64,000 nucleotides of DNA, from assembly GCA_010356995.1 (NCBI GenBank), contig ML996689.1, positions 1,757,979 to 1,821,978 on the forward strand, written 5' to 3'. The notes below the pieces were generated by a model. The model was not told the DNA's origin, made no database searches, and saw nothing but the letters and a program-made list of their open reading frames with translations. The translations under genes were made by a program, and so were the position numbers. Positions 1 to 11,261 of this stretch are shown one piece after another. This DNA comes from Trichodelitschia bisporula (taxonomy: Eukaryota > Ascomycota > Dothideomycetes > Phaeotrichales > Phaeotrichaceae). Every line of letters starts with the position of its first letter. The first letter of the stretch is position 1.

Positions 1-645
1 TACGGTGTTGTCATTGACCGTGTCATCACCAGCTCCAAAGTCGGGAGTGCCTTTCGCCCAAAGACATGTCCGGCGCTGCGAGTGCAGCAGCTTGAGGTGC
101 TCGAAGCCATCGGTGGTGTAGTAGGTCTAAAGGTCAGCTTAGCTTCAGCTAATCAGCAATTGGACGGCGCATACCTTGCCCGGACAGCTGTCGAAGATGA
201 TGCAAGGCCGCTCCGTGTGGAACAGCACCTTCTTCGGATCACCGGCGTGAAAGGTCAACGGATCTGACGGCGAGGGGTGGTCCTCAGTATCAAACTCCCG
301 CCAGTCTTTACCCTGATTATACGTGATCCAGTGTGTCTTGCGGCGACCCAGCGCGACGGCGACCTGGTTGTTGTAAGGGTGCGGATAGACGGCGTACGGG
401 TGCTCCTTCTTGATATCGTCGACCACATCCCAATCCTCACCAGCGTTGGTGCTCCGCCGAACGATGCCTTTCTGCTGATCGACGATCAAGGCGACCTCGG
501 AGTCGTCGAAGAAGAAGAGGTTCACAGGCGGGTGGTCGAATTTCTTGACCTTGATGTCCGGCTCCGACTTATCCGCCGCCACCAAAGTCGCTACGAGCGA
601 CAAGGCGGCTAGCAGGACGCGGAACCAGCTGGTTCGTGATGGCAT
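1..645 (-). CDS. VPS10/sortilin-type vacuolar sorting receptor, N-terminal part (runs off the window start)
   Basis: Exons 645-175 and 126-1, with the gene continuing beyond base 1. The 48 bp intron (174-127) has a GTATGC donor, a CTGAC branch and a TTTAG acceptor, and keeps frame at ...[11 protein letters not shown]. The protein starts MPSRTSW with a hydrophobic signal sequence (about residues 8-24). The beginning of a VPS10 ten-bladed propeller follows, including an Asp-box-like STNAGEDW and the family phrase YYTTDGF. Family knowledge: these type I receptors bind cargo in the late Golgi and carry it to the vacuole or endosome, recycling with retromer. The start is the ATG just before the signal peptide. 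An open frame continues upstream to 918 but has no coding character. Identity is secure; only the first fifth or less of the protein is present. Confidence 0.93.
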
Positions 646-1058
646 TATGATGGGGTTGCGCGTGGAGCGCTCGGGGTCAGGGAGGTGGCGACCGCAGGCG
701 CGGGCAGGCAGCGAGCTACGTAGTCGCAATGAGGTAAACGGGCGGGTGGCGGCCCTTGACGCATGAACAATCAAAGAGCTGACGATGTCCGGACAGACTC
801 CAGCTGTGGACAGAGTGTTTAGTTCGGGTTTGGTGTGTTTGGAAGGATGGAGTTGGGGGTGGCGGAGTTGGTGCAGCTGGTGCAGCACTCGTTGCGGCGG
901 ACCAGTCGCTTCGGCCAAAAGTTCCTGACACGCACAGCTTCACGGGAGCATGGGTAAGGCTGAGCCGCAGGCAGCAGGGGGTGGAGGTTTGAGCAAGTTG
1001 GTGGATCGGCAGTAACACCCGATTCCGCTTACATCCCACCTTTTACGACTGTTGATAA
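646..1058. promoter_or_regulatory. Divergent intergenic region between the VPS10 gene and the acyltransferase gene
   Basis: About 410 bp separate the two outward-facing start codons, so it should hold both promoters. ORFs seen here are short and have no recognisable content. I see no clear TATA box or repeat. Confidence 0.4.
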
Positions 1059-2870
1059 ATGATGGGTAAAGATCTTGAGTCTTGGGAGGTGGTGGGTTAC
1101 GGAAGCTACGGAGACACAGAGGAGCAGCAAAGCTCCCCACAGCAGCCGTCACTGCCGCATGATTCACCCCACTGGCTGCACCGCTACGCGGCGGGCTATC
1201 ATGCCTGGCGTCGGGATACCGCGAGCGACCGACTCGTCTTCACACGGCCCCTCGGGCTTGTCGAGAATTCATTTGACATCGACGGCCGTTACTATGGGGG
1301 CCGGGCCGACTTTCACTGCATGCTGGACGTAGATGTGCGGACATCGCTGAGCGACGAGGAGTTTCAAAAAAGGATAGTGCTCGCATGGGCGGCCCTCTGC
1401 CTGCAGCATCCGCTGATGCTAGCTCGGATCCACCACGATCCCAAGCTGATGGCCCAGTTCGTGGTCAACGTTCCAAAGGACGAGTCCGAGGCGCTGGCCG
1501 TTGCTCAGCACACTTTGACGTTTCTCAAAATACCGTGGCCGTATACGCACGACTTGCTCCTCCATGTCGCCAACGCCAGGAGAGTCATTGACCCCGCAGT
1601 GGGCGTAACGAGACTATTTGTTGAGCCTTTACGGCGAGACCCAGAAGAACCAGAATACGCCTACCTCAGCATGGTTCAAGTGTGTGGACATTCGGTAACG
1701 GACGGCCTGTCCACATACAACCGAATGTCGCATCTGATAGACCTACTCAACGAGCCCGAAGACTCCCTCCGCGCGACCATTTCCCAGCGCATTGCCAACT
1801 TTTCGGCTTCGTCCCTGCCTCCAGCCCAGGAAGACCTATATCCCCGCCCGTCGGGCTCTCTGGCTCGTCAACGCTGGTTCTGGGTCCTAACGCTCATCCG
1901 CCGTCATGTGCGGCCACCTCTTCCATTTGGCTTCCCTAACCCCCTCCGTCGACACCACGATCTTCCACCTCTGGTGCCCAAATACCCCCTGGATTACACA
2001 CCCGAGCACGCGCCGCCCCTGCGCTCTTGCCACGACAGCATTATTATTCCTGTTCACTTTGCGATTTACCTCAAGTTCCTCTGCCGCACTGCCGGCACTA
2101 GCATCGGCGCCGGATGCTTTGCACTGGTGGCACTAGTGATGATGGAGCTCGAGGAGGCCAAGCACCCAGACACACCAGCATCAGAACGGGCTCCCTTCGT
2201 CGCCTCGTTTCCGCTGAACCCACGACCCTTTTTCAACTACGACGGCCCTCACGATTCATGCATGCTCTCCTTCAGCGACGGGATCGTGTTCCCGTTTCTC
2301 TCCGCAGATCTCAACGTCAGTGGGCGGCTGCGACTACTGGCGAGAACGGCAAACCGGGGGCTGCGAAAGTTCCAAAAGCGGCCGGGAGTCGATGCAACTG
2401 ATTTTCCGCGCTTGCTGGCGGGGAACTATGTCACGGCCATCCAGCGGGTCGAGGACAAGCTGCCACCAGAACTGAGAGGAGGGGAAAGTCCGCAGGGTCC
2501 GTATTCGGCCTATATACCCTTCAACCGAGCTACTTGCGGAGTAAGCTCCATAGGGTCAGTGGCGCGGTGGGTGCAGCGCGATAAGTACAGTCTCGATGGC
2601 AAGGGTGACTTTGAGGCGAAGTTCAGACTACTTGGGACGGGCGTGAGGGCGCGCGACGGCGAGTTTCTTGTGAGCGCCGCCGGCCTCGAAGATGGAGACT
2701 TCAAGTTTTCCGTGTCGTATGATGCAAGTAGTATTGGGTATGAAGAAGTCGAAGAATGGAAGCGCAGAATGCGGAGCGTGCTTGAGGACGTTGGCAAGGA
2801 TTTGCTGCAAGTCCATGAGTTGAACGAAATAATGTTGAAAGCGCATTGGGGGTATGATTTTGAGAAGTAG
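1059..2870 (+). CDS. CAT/BAHD-fold O-acyltransferase-like protein
   Basis: A single uninterrupted frame of 603 codons. The HxxxDG catalytic signature of the chloramphenicol-acetyltransferase/BAHD/condensation superfamily is visible as GHSVTDG, with His at about residue 211 and Asp at about 215. Around it are the usual fold elements: an N-terminal substrate-binding half (a YYGGRADF strand, then HPLMLARIHH) and a later half with a hydrophobic crossover (about residues 340-370). No carrier-protein, adenylation or ketosynthase domain is attached, so this is a free-standing enzyme. Families of this type acylate alcohols or secondary metabolites with acyl-CoA, for example alcohol acetyltransferases and trichothecene 3-O-acetyltransferase. 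Substrate cannot be inferred; there is no signal peptide and no biosynthetic core gene nearby. The first of two adjacent Met codons is taken as the start. Confidence 0.75.
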   Translation: MMGKDLESWEVVGYGSYGDTEEQQSSPQQPSLPHDSPHWLHRYAAGYHAWRRDTASDRLVFTRPLGLVENSFDIDGRYYGGRADFHCMLDVDVRTSLSDEEFQKRIVLAWAALCLQHPLMLARIHHDPKLMAQFVVNVPKDESEALAVAQHTLTFLKIPWPYTHDLLLHVANARRVIDPAVGVTRLFVEPLRRDPEEPEYAYLSMVQVCGHSVTDGLSTYNRMSHLIDLLNEPEDSLRATISQRIANFSASSLPPAQEDLYPRPSGSLARQRWFWVLTLIRRHVRPPLPFGFPNPLRRHHDLPPLVPKYPLDYTPEHAPPLRSCHDSIIIPVHFAIYLKFLCRTAGTSIGAGCFALVALVMMELEEAKHPDTPASERAPFVASFPLNPRPFFNYDGPHDSCMLSFSDGIVFPFLSADLNVSGRLRLLARTANRGLRKFQKRPGVDATDFPRLLAGNYVTAIQRVEDKLPPELRGGESPQGPYSAYIPFNRATCGVSSIGSVARWVQRDKYSLDGKGDFEAKFRLLGTGVRARDGEFLVSAAGLEDGDFKFSVSYDASSIGYEEVEEWKRRMRSVLEDVGKDLLQVHELNEIMLKAHWGYDFEK

Positions 2871-2941
2871 CGAGGAAGAAGAAGAGAAAGAAGAAGCGAA
2901 AGAAGAAGAACGCAAAGAAGAGCCGAAGAAGAAGAATACTG
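2871..2941. repeat. GAA-rich purine tract
   Basis: Directly after the acyltransferase stop codon the plus strand is almost pure purine, with imperfect GAA/GAAA units over about 65 bases. It may act as 3' UTR or simply be a microsatellite. The rest of 2942-3372 is promoter and leader of the CCCH gene, with no other gene seen. Confidence 0.7.
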
Positions 2942-3372
2942 TTCGTCAGTATCAGCATTATGGTCAGCATACGATAGCCGCGCGTGAATGAGACATGCAA
3001 TATTCTCCTACTTGATCCATCCAAATTCCAGAGAATGGACATACGAAGGAAACTGAAGACAGCCGTGAAGTCGTCGTGATTTCTAGCCGCCGCAAGCGCT
3101 CATCATCGCGCGCTAACCAATCGCGGCGAAAACAGCTTAGCTAAGCTCGGGGACTTTGCCTTTGCCAAGGCCAGGGAGAGGATCCGATGAGTGGAAAGAC
3201 TGCGCCCACTTCGCTCGTCCAACTCTCCACCGCAAAAGTCTCTCCCTCCAAACCTCGTCATTCCTCGCCACTTCTTCCCTTCAACCTTCACCATCGCTGT
3301 CCCCCACAACTTCCTTCCAACATCAACTATCGTCGAACACTTCGAATACACCTCTTTCACACAGCGCTTAGA

Positions 3373-4746
3373 ATGGCCGACCCCAACCGTTCCTGGAAGC
3401 CTTCCTTTCGCGGTGGGCCAGGTGGCTTTCGCAACCCGGCCTACAACCCCTATCATATTCCCGCGCGTGGTAGATTCAGTGGTCCGCATCGCAACCGCAC
3501 CTTGATTGTCAACAACAACAGCAAACCGGCCGAGGATACTAATGAGCAGACCGAGACGCAGGCGGGGTCAGGCTATGTGCGTGTCCCAGGTCCCAACATG
3601 CAACTTGTCAACAAGACCGTGTACGACAAGAACGTCGACGGTCCTGTTGACGGTGCAGCGCAGGTACCTAGCAATCCGCCGACGCCCGTCTACAGCTACG
3701 TCAAGCCTGGTTACAATCCCAAGACGCCGACGTTCGCGCCGACGCCCACACCAAACGGCGTGCATGAGATCGATGTCAACAACATTAGCTTCCGCTTGAC
3801 CGAGGGTGGCAGCAAGCTCGTGCGCATCACCGGTGCGTCGCCCGCCAGCATGCCGCAAGAAGACGTTACCTTACCGTGTCCAGCTCCCTCAGATGACCTG
3901 CCGACGCCGAACGAGGTTACCATCGGCGGTATACAGTTTCTCAAGAGCGCCTCGGGCAACCTCTACCGCATCGACCGCATCCAAGCTAAACGGTCAGCCC
4001 CTCTCATCTTACTGCCATCCGGCTAACATTAGCAGTGCCGAACTCGCCGCGAAGCCGAAGGACCTCTGTCCTCGCTTCACCTCAACTGGTATCGTAATTC
4101 GTATTCTATGGAACGGATCCCTGGCGCCGACGCTTAGGAACCGATTCGGTGCGCGGACCCGATCAGCTAACGGACGGTAGGATTCTGCGCCAAGGGTCGT
4201 GAGTGCAAGTTGCTGCACGACCCGCACAAAGTGGCCATATGCAAAGATTTCTTAATGACGGGAACCTGCACCGCCGGTGCCGCATGCGACTTATCCCACG
4301 ATCCCACGCCTAACCGCGTGCCCGCGTGTGTGCACTTTCTGCGCGGCAACTGCAACAATGACTCGTGCCGGTATGCGCACGTAAAAGCGAGCCCTAGCGC
4401 GCTCATCTGTCGCCCCTTCGCCACGATGGGCTACTGCAAAAAGGGCGCCAAGTGTCAAGAGCGCCACCTGTTTGAATGTCCTGATTATGCCGAGCACGGC
4501 GAGTGCAAGACGCAGGGCTGTCGGCTGCCGCACGTCGACCGCGCGAACCAGCTGCGACGCAAGGCGGCGCGCAGCTCTCTCTCTCCAGAGCTTACTAGCG
4601 ACAATGACAGCGAGGATGAGGGTGCTGTCGACAGCTCTGGAGATGTGGACATGGACGTCGCGCCTGAGCGGCCGACCGATGCCCTGCGACAGCTCGAGGA
4701 GCATCTGAATGGCTTCTCGCAGCAGCAGGACTACATTGGGCTCTAA
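3373..4746 (+). CDS. Five-finger CCCH zinc-finger protein (ZC3H3-like)
   Basis: Exons 3373-3992, 4033-4088 and 4181-4746 give 413 residues. Five tandem CCCH fingers lie in exons 2 and 3. Spacings are Cx8Cx5Cx3H, Cx8Cx5Cx3H, Cx7Cx4Cx3H, Cx8Cx5Cx3H and Cx8Cx4Cx3H. This arrangement matches the ZC3H3/CPSF30-type set that binds RNA in nuclear mRNA 3'-end processing and export; the function is inferred from the family. The N-terminal half is low-complexity (Pro/Asn/Gly), and the C-terminus is acidic (DNDSEDEGAVD...) with a short helix ending HLNGFSQQQDYIGL. Intron 1 (3993-4032, or to 4035) has the unusual donor GTCAGC and a tandem TAG-CAG acceptor; both choices keep frame. Intron 2 is 4089-4180. 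The start is the ATG of MADPNRSW; an upstream in-frame Met at 3187 adds only leader-like sequence. Confidence 0.85.
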
Positions 4747-5429
4747 TGGGCGCGTAAGTATTGCCGTGTGTGTCGTATGCCGTCTATTGTCTTTTCCGGC
4801 GTTTTGCGGTATGATACCCGGTGGGCGAACGCGCTTCGTACTCTGGTTCTTATTGCTAAAGGGTGGGGAATGGATGGGTGGTAATTCTGGTGGATGTTTT
4901 AGAGCGATGAGACGTGGGCTCACAAGTGCTACAAGCAACAAAGTCTACAGAGAAAAGCAAGAGAAAAAATGAGAATGATGAATTTAAAGTCCGTGTGCTA
5001 TGCTTCGTGCTACCCTTTAACCTGGTACCATTTTCGGGTGTTTCTTTGGTAATACAAAGGTCTTCTCTTGAGGAGCTGAGAAGTGTGCCTAAAATAGCCG
5101 CGCCGATCCCTTTCCCCTCACGCACCGCAGCGCGGACAAAATGCGCTCGTCGGCGGCTCAGCCGCGTGTGCGGAGGCCAGAGGCGCGTCATTGGCCCCTG
5201 GGCGGGTGCGCCGCTCAGTGCTGCGGCGTGCTCGACCTCACGGCGTGCATTCTCTCTTTGTATATAGCCTCGAACTGCGCGTGCGGTCTCTGCTGGCGTT
5301 TTGACATCGGCATTGTTGGTGAGGTCCTTTGTCCCTCCCTGCTTGGGCTGGATGGGTGCTTACAAGAGCAGCTGAGTGACGACACACGACACGGCATACG
5401 GCACTCTGCGAGGGGCTACGATACTAGCA
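4747..5429. other. Intergenic region, CCCH gene to Sel1 gene
   Basis: About 680 bp holding the 3' UTR of the CCCH gene and the promoter and leader of the Sel1 gene. A GC-rich stretch (about 5100-5240) suggests the promoter. No ORF with recognisable content. Confidence 0.4.
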
Positions 5430-7875
5430 ATGAGTCTTTTGCATCGGCTTCGCAGCAAGCGCAAGAGCTCGCCTGAGCGCTCCCCCGCCGCGTCTACATC
5501 CGAGTCTGCGCCCGAAGCCCCGAGCTTCACGTTCCTCCGCACGACCACGCAGAGCGTCGAAGAAATCGCCCCCCCTTCCTTTCCCGGCGATCCGGCCCCT
5601 CCCCCACCGCCAACAAGTAAAGCCAAGGAGCCAAAAGAGCGCTGGTACAGGCGCGGACACCGGCGGGAGGATCTGGGCCTGGGCGGGGAAGACAGTGCTG
5701 CGGAATGGGAACGGCGCGCGACGGCGTTGGCGGGCGAGGCGGCGGCGGCGGAGGGCATGGGGCGGAAGAGGAGTGTTAGTGTGGGGAGTGAAGGGGTGGA
5801 TGGGGATATTCAGAGTGCTATACGGTTGCATGAGGAGGGTGGTGAGTGGCCCTTGGGGAGAATGGGAGGGGGGTTTGGGATGGTGCTAATGGGGGTAGAT
5901 TTGGAGAGGAGTACGCGCTTGTTTGGGCGGTTGGCGGACCAGGAGGATAATGCGCTGAGTCAGGTGCTTTATGGGCTTGCCTTGCGGTACGGGTTCTTTC
6001 CTTTGAAGAAGCATAGCTAACGCTCGCCCGGCAGGCACGGCTGGGGGATCCCGCAGAACGAGAGCCTTGCGGTGACATATCTAACCCGCGCGGCGGGCAA
6101 CTCCGCACAAATCGAATCCCAAGCCCTAGCCGCTGGACTCAAGCGCGGCGGCGCGGCGAAGGGCGAACTCACACTCGCTATGTTCGAGCTTGCGAATTGT
6201 TTCCGGCACGGCTGGGGGGTTAAAAAAGATCCCCCGAAGGCGAAGACGTACTATGAGGTTGCGGCGAATATGGGGGATACGGATGGGATGAATGAGGTTG
6301 CGTGGTGTTATTTGGAGGGGTTTGGGTGTAAGAAGGATAAGGTATGTGGATTCTGTCTTCTTTTGGGTGATGGGGGGGAAGAAGGGGTTATGTGGGTGAG
6401 GGGGTGAGAGGGTGGGTTAGGGGTCGCAACGACGCCCTGAGCCCGAGGAACCGTCCTTATACATCTACCTCCCCCACCCGCTCGCTGCCTCGATGCTCAT
6501 CTCACCGCGCTTCGCAAGCGCAGCCGCCGGCCGAGCCGAACGTACTGTGTACACAGTCCTCGGCACTCGCATACGCGCATGCCGGGCGTCCACCTGCCGG
6601 GCGTGTGCAGACGCGGCCCGAGGGTTCGGCAACACGCCGCCTCCGGAGGCGGACTGGGGAGCTTGGGAGCTGGTGGGAGGTGCATGGTGGTACAGCGAGC
6701 GCGTTGCACATGCAGAAGCGTCGCTGCGAGCGTTGCGCTATTACGGGACGTGGGTTGTCCAGTCTCGGGGCGCGACGCGGTGGTGACGCTGTCTCCATCA
6801 CCGCACCTCCCAGCTCACGATGTCTTCGCGTCTCCTACCCATCTTCCACCTCCCCCCTCCATCTCCTGCTTTTTGAGATTGCTGCACGAATACCCAACGC
6901 CCGTGCTAACGATCCAGTACCGCGCCGCGCAGTACCTGCGCCTTGCTGAGCAGAAGGGACACAAAACGCTGGGGAATACGTGGTTTGTACACCCCATCTC
7001 GTATCTCTTCGATCTCGACCCCCTCCAAGCCCTAACCCCCGCCCCGCGCTCGCCGGTGGCCATATCGGCTCTAGGGTCGAGGTGCCCCGCGGTAGCAACC
7101 GCTCGGGCATGGCGGATACGATTCCGTGCCCCTCACTCTTGACGCAAGCTGCGTGTCCGCAATATGTATCCGCCTCCCGGCTCGCACCCCCGGCCCGAGT
7201 GCTCGAGCGCCACTCCGAAGCCCGGCCCATCTCCGCGCGCCGCTGCCCGGTCCGCGCCCCGCGTTAGCAACGCGGACGTGGCAGACTGCGCTGGGGGCAT
7301 TGGGCCGAGTGCTGGTGGTGTGAGTCGCAATAAGCTCGCCGCTTGATTTTACCCCCTTCCATTACCCCATCTGTTCTATATCAAAAAGTGCACCCGCCAC
7401 CATCGTCATCCCCCAACCCACTCCCCACCCCCGCCTCCCCTCCGCTGCTACTATATCGTAGGTAGCCCCCTCCTACTACCCCGCTATCCCGCTATCCAGC
7501 CCCCAGCCCCCAGCCCACCCACCCACCCAAGGCAGTGGCTGGCCCTCGACCTTCGCACCGCCCACGCCACTGGCGCCACGTGTCTGCGTCAGAGTGGCTT
7601 GGCGACTGGGGTATGGAGCAGGGGGGGGGGCGATGCGCTGGCAGTTTCTTGGCGGGATGGGACTTGCTGCGAGTGCGGGCAGCGAGCGAGTGAGCAGCAG
7701 CGGGTGTGAGTGGGTGTGGGTGAGCGTGAAGAATTTTCAGCGATGCTTTTGTTTTGTGGATGGAGAGGAGTTGAGATAATGTGCTGATGGTGTGAGTAGG
7801 ATTTGGAAAGACAAGTACGGCGGGCCGATGCCTCAACCACCCGTGAAGGGGGAGGGGAGGGGGGCAGTAGCCTGA
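5430..7875 (+). CDS. Sel1-repeat (tetratricopeptide-like) protein with two long introns
   Basis: Exons 5430-5986, 6035-6341, 6918-6982 and 7800-7875 encode 334 residues. Each junction restores a continuous Sel1 frame: ...LALR|HGWGIPQNES, ...CKKDK|YRAAQYLRLAEQKG, and ...GNTW|IWKDKYG. About three Sel1 repeats (A-x-x-x-L-G/A-x-x-Y-x-x-G) cover the second half. The N-terminus is Ser/Pro/Arg-rich and probably disordered. Sel1 proteins are scaffold or adaptor proteins; fungal relatives include the mitotic regulator Nif1 and chitin synthase activators, but I cannot tell which. Introns 2 (576 bp) and 3 (817 bp) are more than ten times the usual length here. Intron 2 has a good GTATGT donor and a GCTAAC branch. 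Intron 3 uses GTTTGT and a weak TAG acceptor, so the last exon is less certain. An in-frame upstream Met exists at 5376; the start at 5430 (MSLLHRLR) was chosen as more natural. Confidence 0.75.
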
Positions 7876-9268
7876 GGCTTGGGGGAGCGAGTGCGATGCT
7901 ACGAGGTTGAGATGGCGGGGCTGGTGTGCGGCTGGGCGGCTGGGTTGAGGGAGGGGAGGGAGACACCGAGGCTGTTGGACGTTGGACTGCCGAGCTTGAG
8001 CTCGAGACTCGGGGATTGTCCTGTTTTGGAGAACGGCGTGGGGCCTGATTGGGAGGGACAGTTTGGATATGTGCTGAGACCGGAACGTGAGCGTTGAGGG
8101 CGAGACATGGTGCACGAGGTCTGGGGGGTGACTTTCTGTTTACGACGATGGATGCGCGTGGTTCTGGTCTGTTCTCGGCGTAGGATAGCCGGTTGGATGG
8201 GCGTTGGATTGGATAAAATATGATGTCGTTAGGAGTCTAGGCTGGAATCTGGCATCGCGATCGCCTGTTGCTCTCCCGTAGTGTGCTGAGGCTGGTACTT
8301 CGAGAAGTCACGATATGTAAACACCACAGTAGTCACGGATACTTTCACCATGTATCAAGAGAAGATGCATCCAATCCGTTCATTCATCCCACATACAATC
8401 AAGTACCTACACCCACCATTTCCCAAAAGAATCACCAACGCCCCGCCCGCCTCCAGCCAACCACCCGGCCCATACATAAAATCGTCCTCGACGCTCCAAA
8501 GCGCTACAAAAACCGCAGGCGCCCAAGCGGAGAACGCAGCTACAAAACCCAAGAAGTACATGATCATTAGGAAAGCTCGTCCACCCAGAAGCGTTGTTAT
8601 CATCAATATTGCTGCCGTTAACCGTTTACGTCGTGAATACCCAGCGCGCGAGCGATGTTCCAAAGTCGTGAAATTGGTTGTATGAGTGCCATAGCCAAAG
8701 AAAGAGTGCGCGACGGCGCGGTGATAGCCTTGGGAGGCTCGGTCGCTTGCTTGAACCCCGTAGTCTCAGGGGTAAAGAAACGCGCGTAGTGAGTGAGAGT
8801 GCTGACAAAGGAAATAGTGCTGTGGAGACAGCGCGTGAAGTCCATCCGTTCCCGTCCATCCGTTCCCGTCCATGCCTTCCGTTCCATCAATGCTGACTCG
8901 CGTCGCTGAATACCCGTCGCTTTCCCAATCCAAAGAAAACAAAATTCGTAGTCGAGGGCGTATCATGATATACGTCTCGGAGTCGTGGGGGAGGAAATAA
9001 AACCATCATCCAGTCAACCCCGTGTGCGCTTTCGTGAGAGAAAAAAAAGAAGAACAAGAGAAAAACCCCACTGCAATGCTAGCTGGCTGAAAAACGACGA
9101 ATGCAAAGGAAGAAACGACCCAAGGAAAAACAGAAAGGAAAAGCGAAAAACTCCCAATGTATCATAACATCGTGCCCATGAACAATCGTCAGTCTGACAT
9201 CACCGGTACGGACCCTGAGGCAGCTAGGACCACCTCTTCTTTGCACCTCTTCAACACCAAAAACACTT
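7876..9268. other. Convergent intergenic region with one weak ORF
   Basis: Between the convergent Sel1 and bZIP genes. A minus-strand hydrophobic ORF (see the separate entry) is the only candidate gene. From about 9000 to 9160 the plus strand is A-rich, which fits a 3' UTR. At 8850-8875 a short CCGTTCCCGTCCAT unit is repeated twice. Confidence 0.35.
8355..8890 (-). CDS. Possible small membrane protein (weak candidate)
   Basis: Two overlapping minus-strand frames (8890-8618 and 8663-8355) could form one protein. The downstream frame encodes two hydrophobic helices: TAAILMITTLLGG...FLMIMYFLGFVAAF, then APAVFVALW. A GTATTC...GGCAG intron of only 29 nt would join them in frame at ...RAL|AILMITT, but 29 nt is shorter than most fungal introns. 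Alternatively the downstream frame alone is read from the Met at 8663. I recognise no family. It could be chance ORF in a 3' flank. Confidence 0.25.
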
Positions 9269-11261
9269 TTAGTCACCCCTTGCAGAGGCACTCTCCTCAA
9301 TCATCCTCTTAAAATCCCTTACCACCTCCGTCGGAATCCGATCCCACAACAAACTCCGCGTATACACCTCCGCCGCACTCTCCCCCTTCGCCTCATCCCG
9401 CATCGCCTTCAACGTCTCCGCCAAATTCCGCCGATTACTGCTCGCGCTCGCTGGGCTGCCCCCTTCGTCGTCACTCGCGCTCCCGCTGTACGTCCGCCGC
9501 GTGTACTGCTCCGTGAGGCTGTTGTACTGGTTTGCGGATAGGCTGAAGATTTGCTCGGCTTCGGCCTCTTTGCTTACCGCCGTCAGTCGGCTGCTCAACA
9601 TGTCTAGGCTGCTGCCGCTCGAGGCGGCGCCTCCCATGGCCATGTCGGCGCCTGGCTGAGTGCGCTTCGGCCAGTGAGTCCCGCTGGGTGCGGGCTCGAA
9701 GGCGTTCATTGCGTGCGCGGCGTGGAGCATGCCCGGCTGGGGACCGACGCCTGCGTCCTTGAACACCGTGTCCAGGACGACCGCGCTGGCAGCGCGGACT
9801 TCGTCGGACATGCGCGGGATGGCCGGGGCCGAGGACCCGGAGCTCTTCGAAGCCACGAACGCGCCGCAGAGGAGGAGCAGCATGAGCAGGCCCGAAGCGA
9901 CCGGCTTATCATCGTCACCGACAAAGACCTCTTTCTTCTTGGGCGCGACGACGAGGGTTGTCTCCTTGCCGTGGGCGTGGGTGTGGGGTGCGTCCTCCAT
10001 TTCCGCCATGTCGTTGAACATCTCATCCCAGTCGGAATCCATGTTCAGGTTGTTGAGGCCGTAGTCGAAGCCGTTGTACGAGGTGGCCGGCTGCTGCGGC
10101 ATGATGTTGGAGGCAGATTCGAGGCGGTCGGTCAGGACGGAGATTTTTCGTCGCAACTCGCCGGTTTCGAGCGTGTGGTCGCGGACGAGGTTTTCCTTCT
10201 CCCAGGTGAGCGATTCGACGGTTTGTTGGTATTGGATCGTTTCGCGGAGGAGGTGCTCCTTTTCCTGGTTTAGGTTCTCGTTTTGCACTTGCATTTTGCC
10301 GAGTTCCTCTTGGAGCATGTTGAGACGGTCGTTCCATTCTTTCTTTTCCTCTTCGAGCTGCTCCGTGTGCTTCTTCTTCCGTTGCCGGGAGTCGAGACTG
10401 TCACGCCGTTAGCATTGCAACCTATCATATCAAAACAGCAAAGAAGGGGAATACTCACGCCGCCTGCCGGTTTCTCAGCAAACGCTTCTGCTGCTTCAAC
10501 TCCTTGATCTCCTCATCATTATTCGACTGACTAATCAACTGATCAATATTGAGCAGACTCCGCTCCGGCGGGATCTCAAATCGGGCATTCTTCTTCCGGA
10601 TACCGTCACGGCGTTGGAAGGGGCTGAATGGCCGTTGAGGCGAACCCGCGCGCATGCGCTTCGGCAGGCTCGTCCGCTCCATGCTCTGCTCCGCCAGGCT
10701 CATCCACTCCTTGCCCGCTGCAGCGGGGGACTGTGGCATCGGCGTGCTCACGCCCCCTGCGGCCGGGAACACGGAGCTTGGCCGGACAGCGGTGCTGACG
10801 GGGAGACCGCCGAACGGGGTCGCGGGGACGTGGGTGAAGGGCGTAGGGGTGGACTCGGCATCGGTGAAGAAGGGCTCGTAGCTCACTGGCGTCCGGGCGG
10901 GATCGGGAGCATCGAACATGGGCCAGGAGGCCTGGTGGTGGTGGTGGGGCGCGAAGGGGGTGGAGTTGCTGCGCATGAAGGGGTTGTTGCTGTGTTGCTC
11001 GGGGAAGGCGGAGGTGGTAGTGGCGGTGCTGAACTGCCGGTCTGACATGCCTGTGCCGAAGTCGTCCCAGGGGTTGGTTTGCGGGGAGAAGATGGGGGCG
11101 TTGGAGTCTCGCCTCGCGGCGGCGGCGGAGTCGGAGCTCGGGCTGATCATGTCGTTGTCTAGGCTGTCGAGCGTGTCGATGTCTTCGAAGATGTTGACGG
11201 GTTTACGGTCGATGGTTAGTTGGGTGGGCCGCGAGAAGTCGAAGGCTTGGGTAAAGGCCAT
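9269..11261 (-). CDS. bZIP transcription factor with a C-terminal hydrophobic segment
   Basis: Exons 11261-10459 and 10397-9269 encode 643 residues. The 61 bp intron has GTGAGT, a GCTAAC branch and CAG, and splits the basic region at ...NRQAA|LDSRQRKKK. The N-x7-R signature (NRQAALDSR, about residue 264 on) is followed by a long leucine/glutamate-rich coiled coil to about residue 365. The N-terminal 260 residues are Ser/Pro/Thr-rich and probably the activation region. Residues about 434-451 (core GLLMLLLLCGAFVAS) form a hydrophobic stretch long enough for one membrane helix. Downstream is a conserved-looking helical tail ending ...DFKRMIEESASARGD. bZIP proteins bind DNA as dimers. A membrane anchor after the zipper would resemble ATF6/OASIS-type factors released by proteolysis, but that is inference. 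The start is the ATG of MAFTQAFDF. Confidence 0.88.

Noticed and set aside
1059-2870. Part of a secondary-metabolite cluster
   Set aside because: No polyketide synthase, peptide synthetase or terpene cyclase anywhere in the window; the acyltransferase, MFS pump and FAD oxidase are far apart and separated by housekeeping genes.
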